Assembly: GCA_963853835.1 (NCBI GenBank)
Contig: OY970822.1
Coordinates: 89,323,135 to 89,387,134 of the forward strand
Origin: Calendula officinalis
Taxonomy: Eukaryota > Streptophyta > Magnoliopsida > Asterales > Asteraceae
Reading direction: 5' to 3'
Length of the DNA: 64,000 nucleotides
Part shown: one piece after another, positions 59,601-64,000 of the stretch
How the letters are laid out: every line of letters begins with the position of its first letter
Position numbering within the stretch: the stretch's first letter is position 1
The notes under the pieces: model-generated
The model's database searches: none
Told to the model about the DNA's origin: nothing
What the model saw: the letters and a program-made list of their open reading frames with translations, nothing else
Position numbers and translations under genes: made by a program

Positions 59601-60178
59601 GATTAATATATTCTAATCATTATCTTGATTTAAATTTGAATCATACCACAGATAGTTGAATGTAGGCGAGTGTTAAAATGGACATATGCATACGGGTACT
59701 ACATACCTGAGAAAGAACATACGAAAAAACAGTTTTTTGAGTACTTACAAGGTATCCATATTTCAACCCGACCCATATAAAAACTATCTGTTTTGACTCG
59801 TTACCAACCCGCCCGTTTTGCAGGTGAAGCAGAGGCTGGTTTAGAAAGGCTTCATCAATGTGCAGAAAAGGAATTGCATACTTACCTTACTGAAGATGCT
59901 TCTCAAGAGGATTTCACTAAATTTAGAACAAAGTTGACCGATTTGACCACGTAATTATCGTCTTAATTAATATATATGTTTATAGGTTAAATTTGTGGTG
60001 ATGCTTGTTAATAAAGTTTTATTTTTTTTACAGCGTGACACGAAAATATTTTGAGAACTTGGTGAGAGCACTAGAAAACGGGCTCTCAGATGTTGACACA
60101 CATGCACAATCAAGCAAGACAAAGAACCTTGCTGAAACTAGCAAGGGTAAAAGTGGAAAAGAAAAAAATAAATCATAG
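56657..60178 (+). CDS. ARI8: Ariadne-type RBR E3 ubiquitin ligase (ARI7/ARI8 clade)
   Basis: Transfers ubiquitin by a RING/HECT-hybrid mechanism. Fifteen exons by eye: 56657-56824, 57441-57565, 57671-57776, 57854-57944, 58035-58207, 58295-58399, 58504-58592, 58691-58798, 58902-58992, 59105-59194, 59326-59373, 59455-59526, 59652-59751, 59824-59950 and 60034-60178 (1638 nt, 545 aa), all GT-AG and in frame. Acidic N-terminus ([20 protein letters not shown]). RING1 starts CGICFD and contains [11 protein letters not shown]. The in-between-RING domain is WCPAPGCDF...[15 protein letters not shown]2 is [19 protein letters not shown], with the catalytic Cys in HGC. The C-terminal Ariadne helices include [25 protein letters not shown] and [16 protein letters not shown]. 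Lys-rich tail. No lesion seen. ARI7 and ARI8 cannot be separated by eye. Confidence 0.94.
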
Positions 60179-60568
60179 ATCATGATGCTCATTTTTGGGG
60201 GCAAATCAGGTATTCCATATTTATTGTCTAGTCATGTACTGGTTGTATATAGTTTGCTACTTAGGTGCAAAATGTAGATTCTTTATGTCTGTATTCTGTC
60301 TAAAATAATATCTTGTATAATACAATTTATTCTACAGGAATTGATTAATTTTATCACACGTTATGCATTGAAGTAATGCTTTACAGTATTGAATTATTCT
60401 CGTGTGCATATTTAACATTGAGGTACAAATTTAACTGCACGAGGTGCAAGTTAACATAGCATCATTGTTACAGATTTGCCGAATGTGTTTGGAGAACCTT
60501 TTGCTTGTTTTATAAGCTCTTTTTCCCATCAAATTTCAAAATTATATCGCCCGAAAAACTAAACGTGT

Positions 60569-64000
<3,432 letters not shown>

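Overview
This is a plant nuclear DNA window. Its protein-coding genes have many short GT-AG introns in AT-rich flanks, and plant-specific families are present: plastid/mitochondrial-type BIO2, a GH19 chitinase-like cell-wall protein, a DUF1685 protein and a CDPK. Between and inside the genes lie LTR, LINE, MULE, PIF/Harbinger, hAT and Stowaway-type transposons. A eudicot is clear. An Asteraceae source is my impression from the protein and repeat style and is not proven.

Layout. 1-5.2 kb: minus-strand Copia-type element with a gag-only ORF, a very long leader, a primer-binding site and one LTR. 5.4-7.7 kb: nested and abutting TIR elements, including a GGT/GGC minisatellite. 8.0-12.1 kb (+): phosphoacetylglucosamine mutase gene, with two MULE-like foldback elements in adjacent introns. 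12.9-18.3 kb: nearly complete L1-type LINE with a target-site duplication and two frameshifts in ORF2. 18.5 kb: initiator-tRNA-like organelle relic. 19.0-19.3 kb (+): small conserved plant protein. 20.0-28.1 kb: young LTR retrotransposon with 2.35 kb LTRs and no coding interior. 28.8-32.2 kb (-): chitinase-like gene, with three transposons in intron 1 and a tandem array upstream. 35.3-37.3 kb (-): plastid-type membrane protein of unknown function. 38.5-41.3 kb (-): biotin synthase. 43.0-43.9 kb (-): exon fragments of a nucleobase-ascorbate transporter. 47.0-48.4 kb (-): F-box/LRR gene. 49.7-50.3 kb: hAT-type foldback element. 50.7-51.6 kb (-): DUF1685 gene. 54.6-55.0 kb: organelle DNA insertion carrying a trnH-GUG relic. 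56.7-60.2 kb (+): Ariadne RBR E3 ligase. 60.6-64.0 kb (-): calcium-dependent protein kinase, running off the right edge, with an apparent deletion in its activation loop.

The genes are unrelated housekeeping and signalling genes (UDP-GlcNAc synthesis, biotin, cell wall, ubiquitin, Ca2+ signalling); I see no cluster logic linking them. I found no convincing new biological system. The most useful observations are the CDPK lesion, the exon-skipping transporter relic, the non-coding LTR element, the intronic MULE pair, and a Harbinger insertion whose empty site is preserved beside it. All exon boundaries were assigned by eye from frame, family similarity and GT-AG sites.
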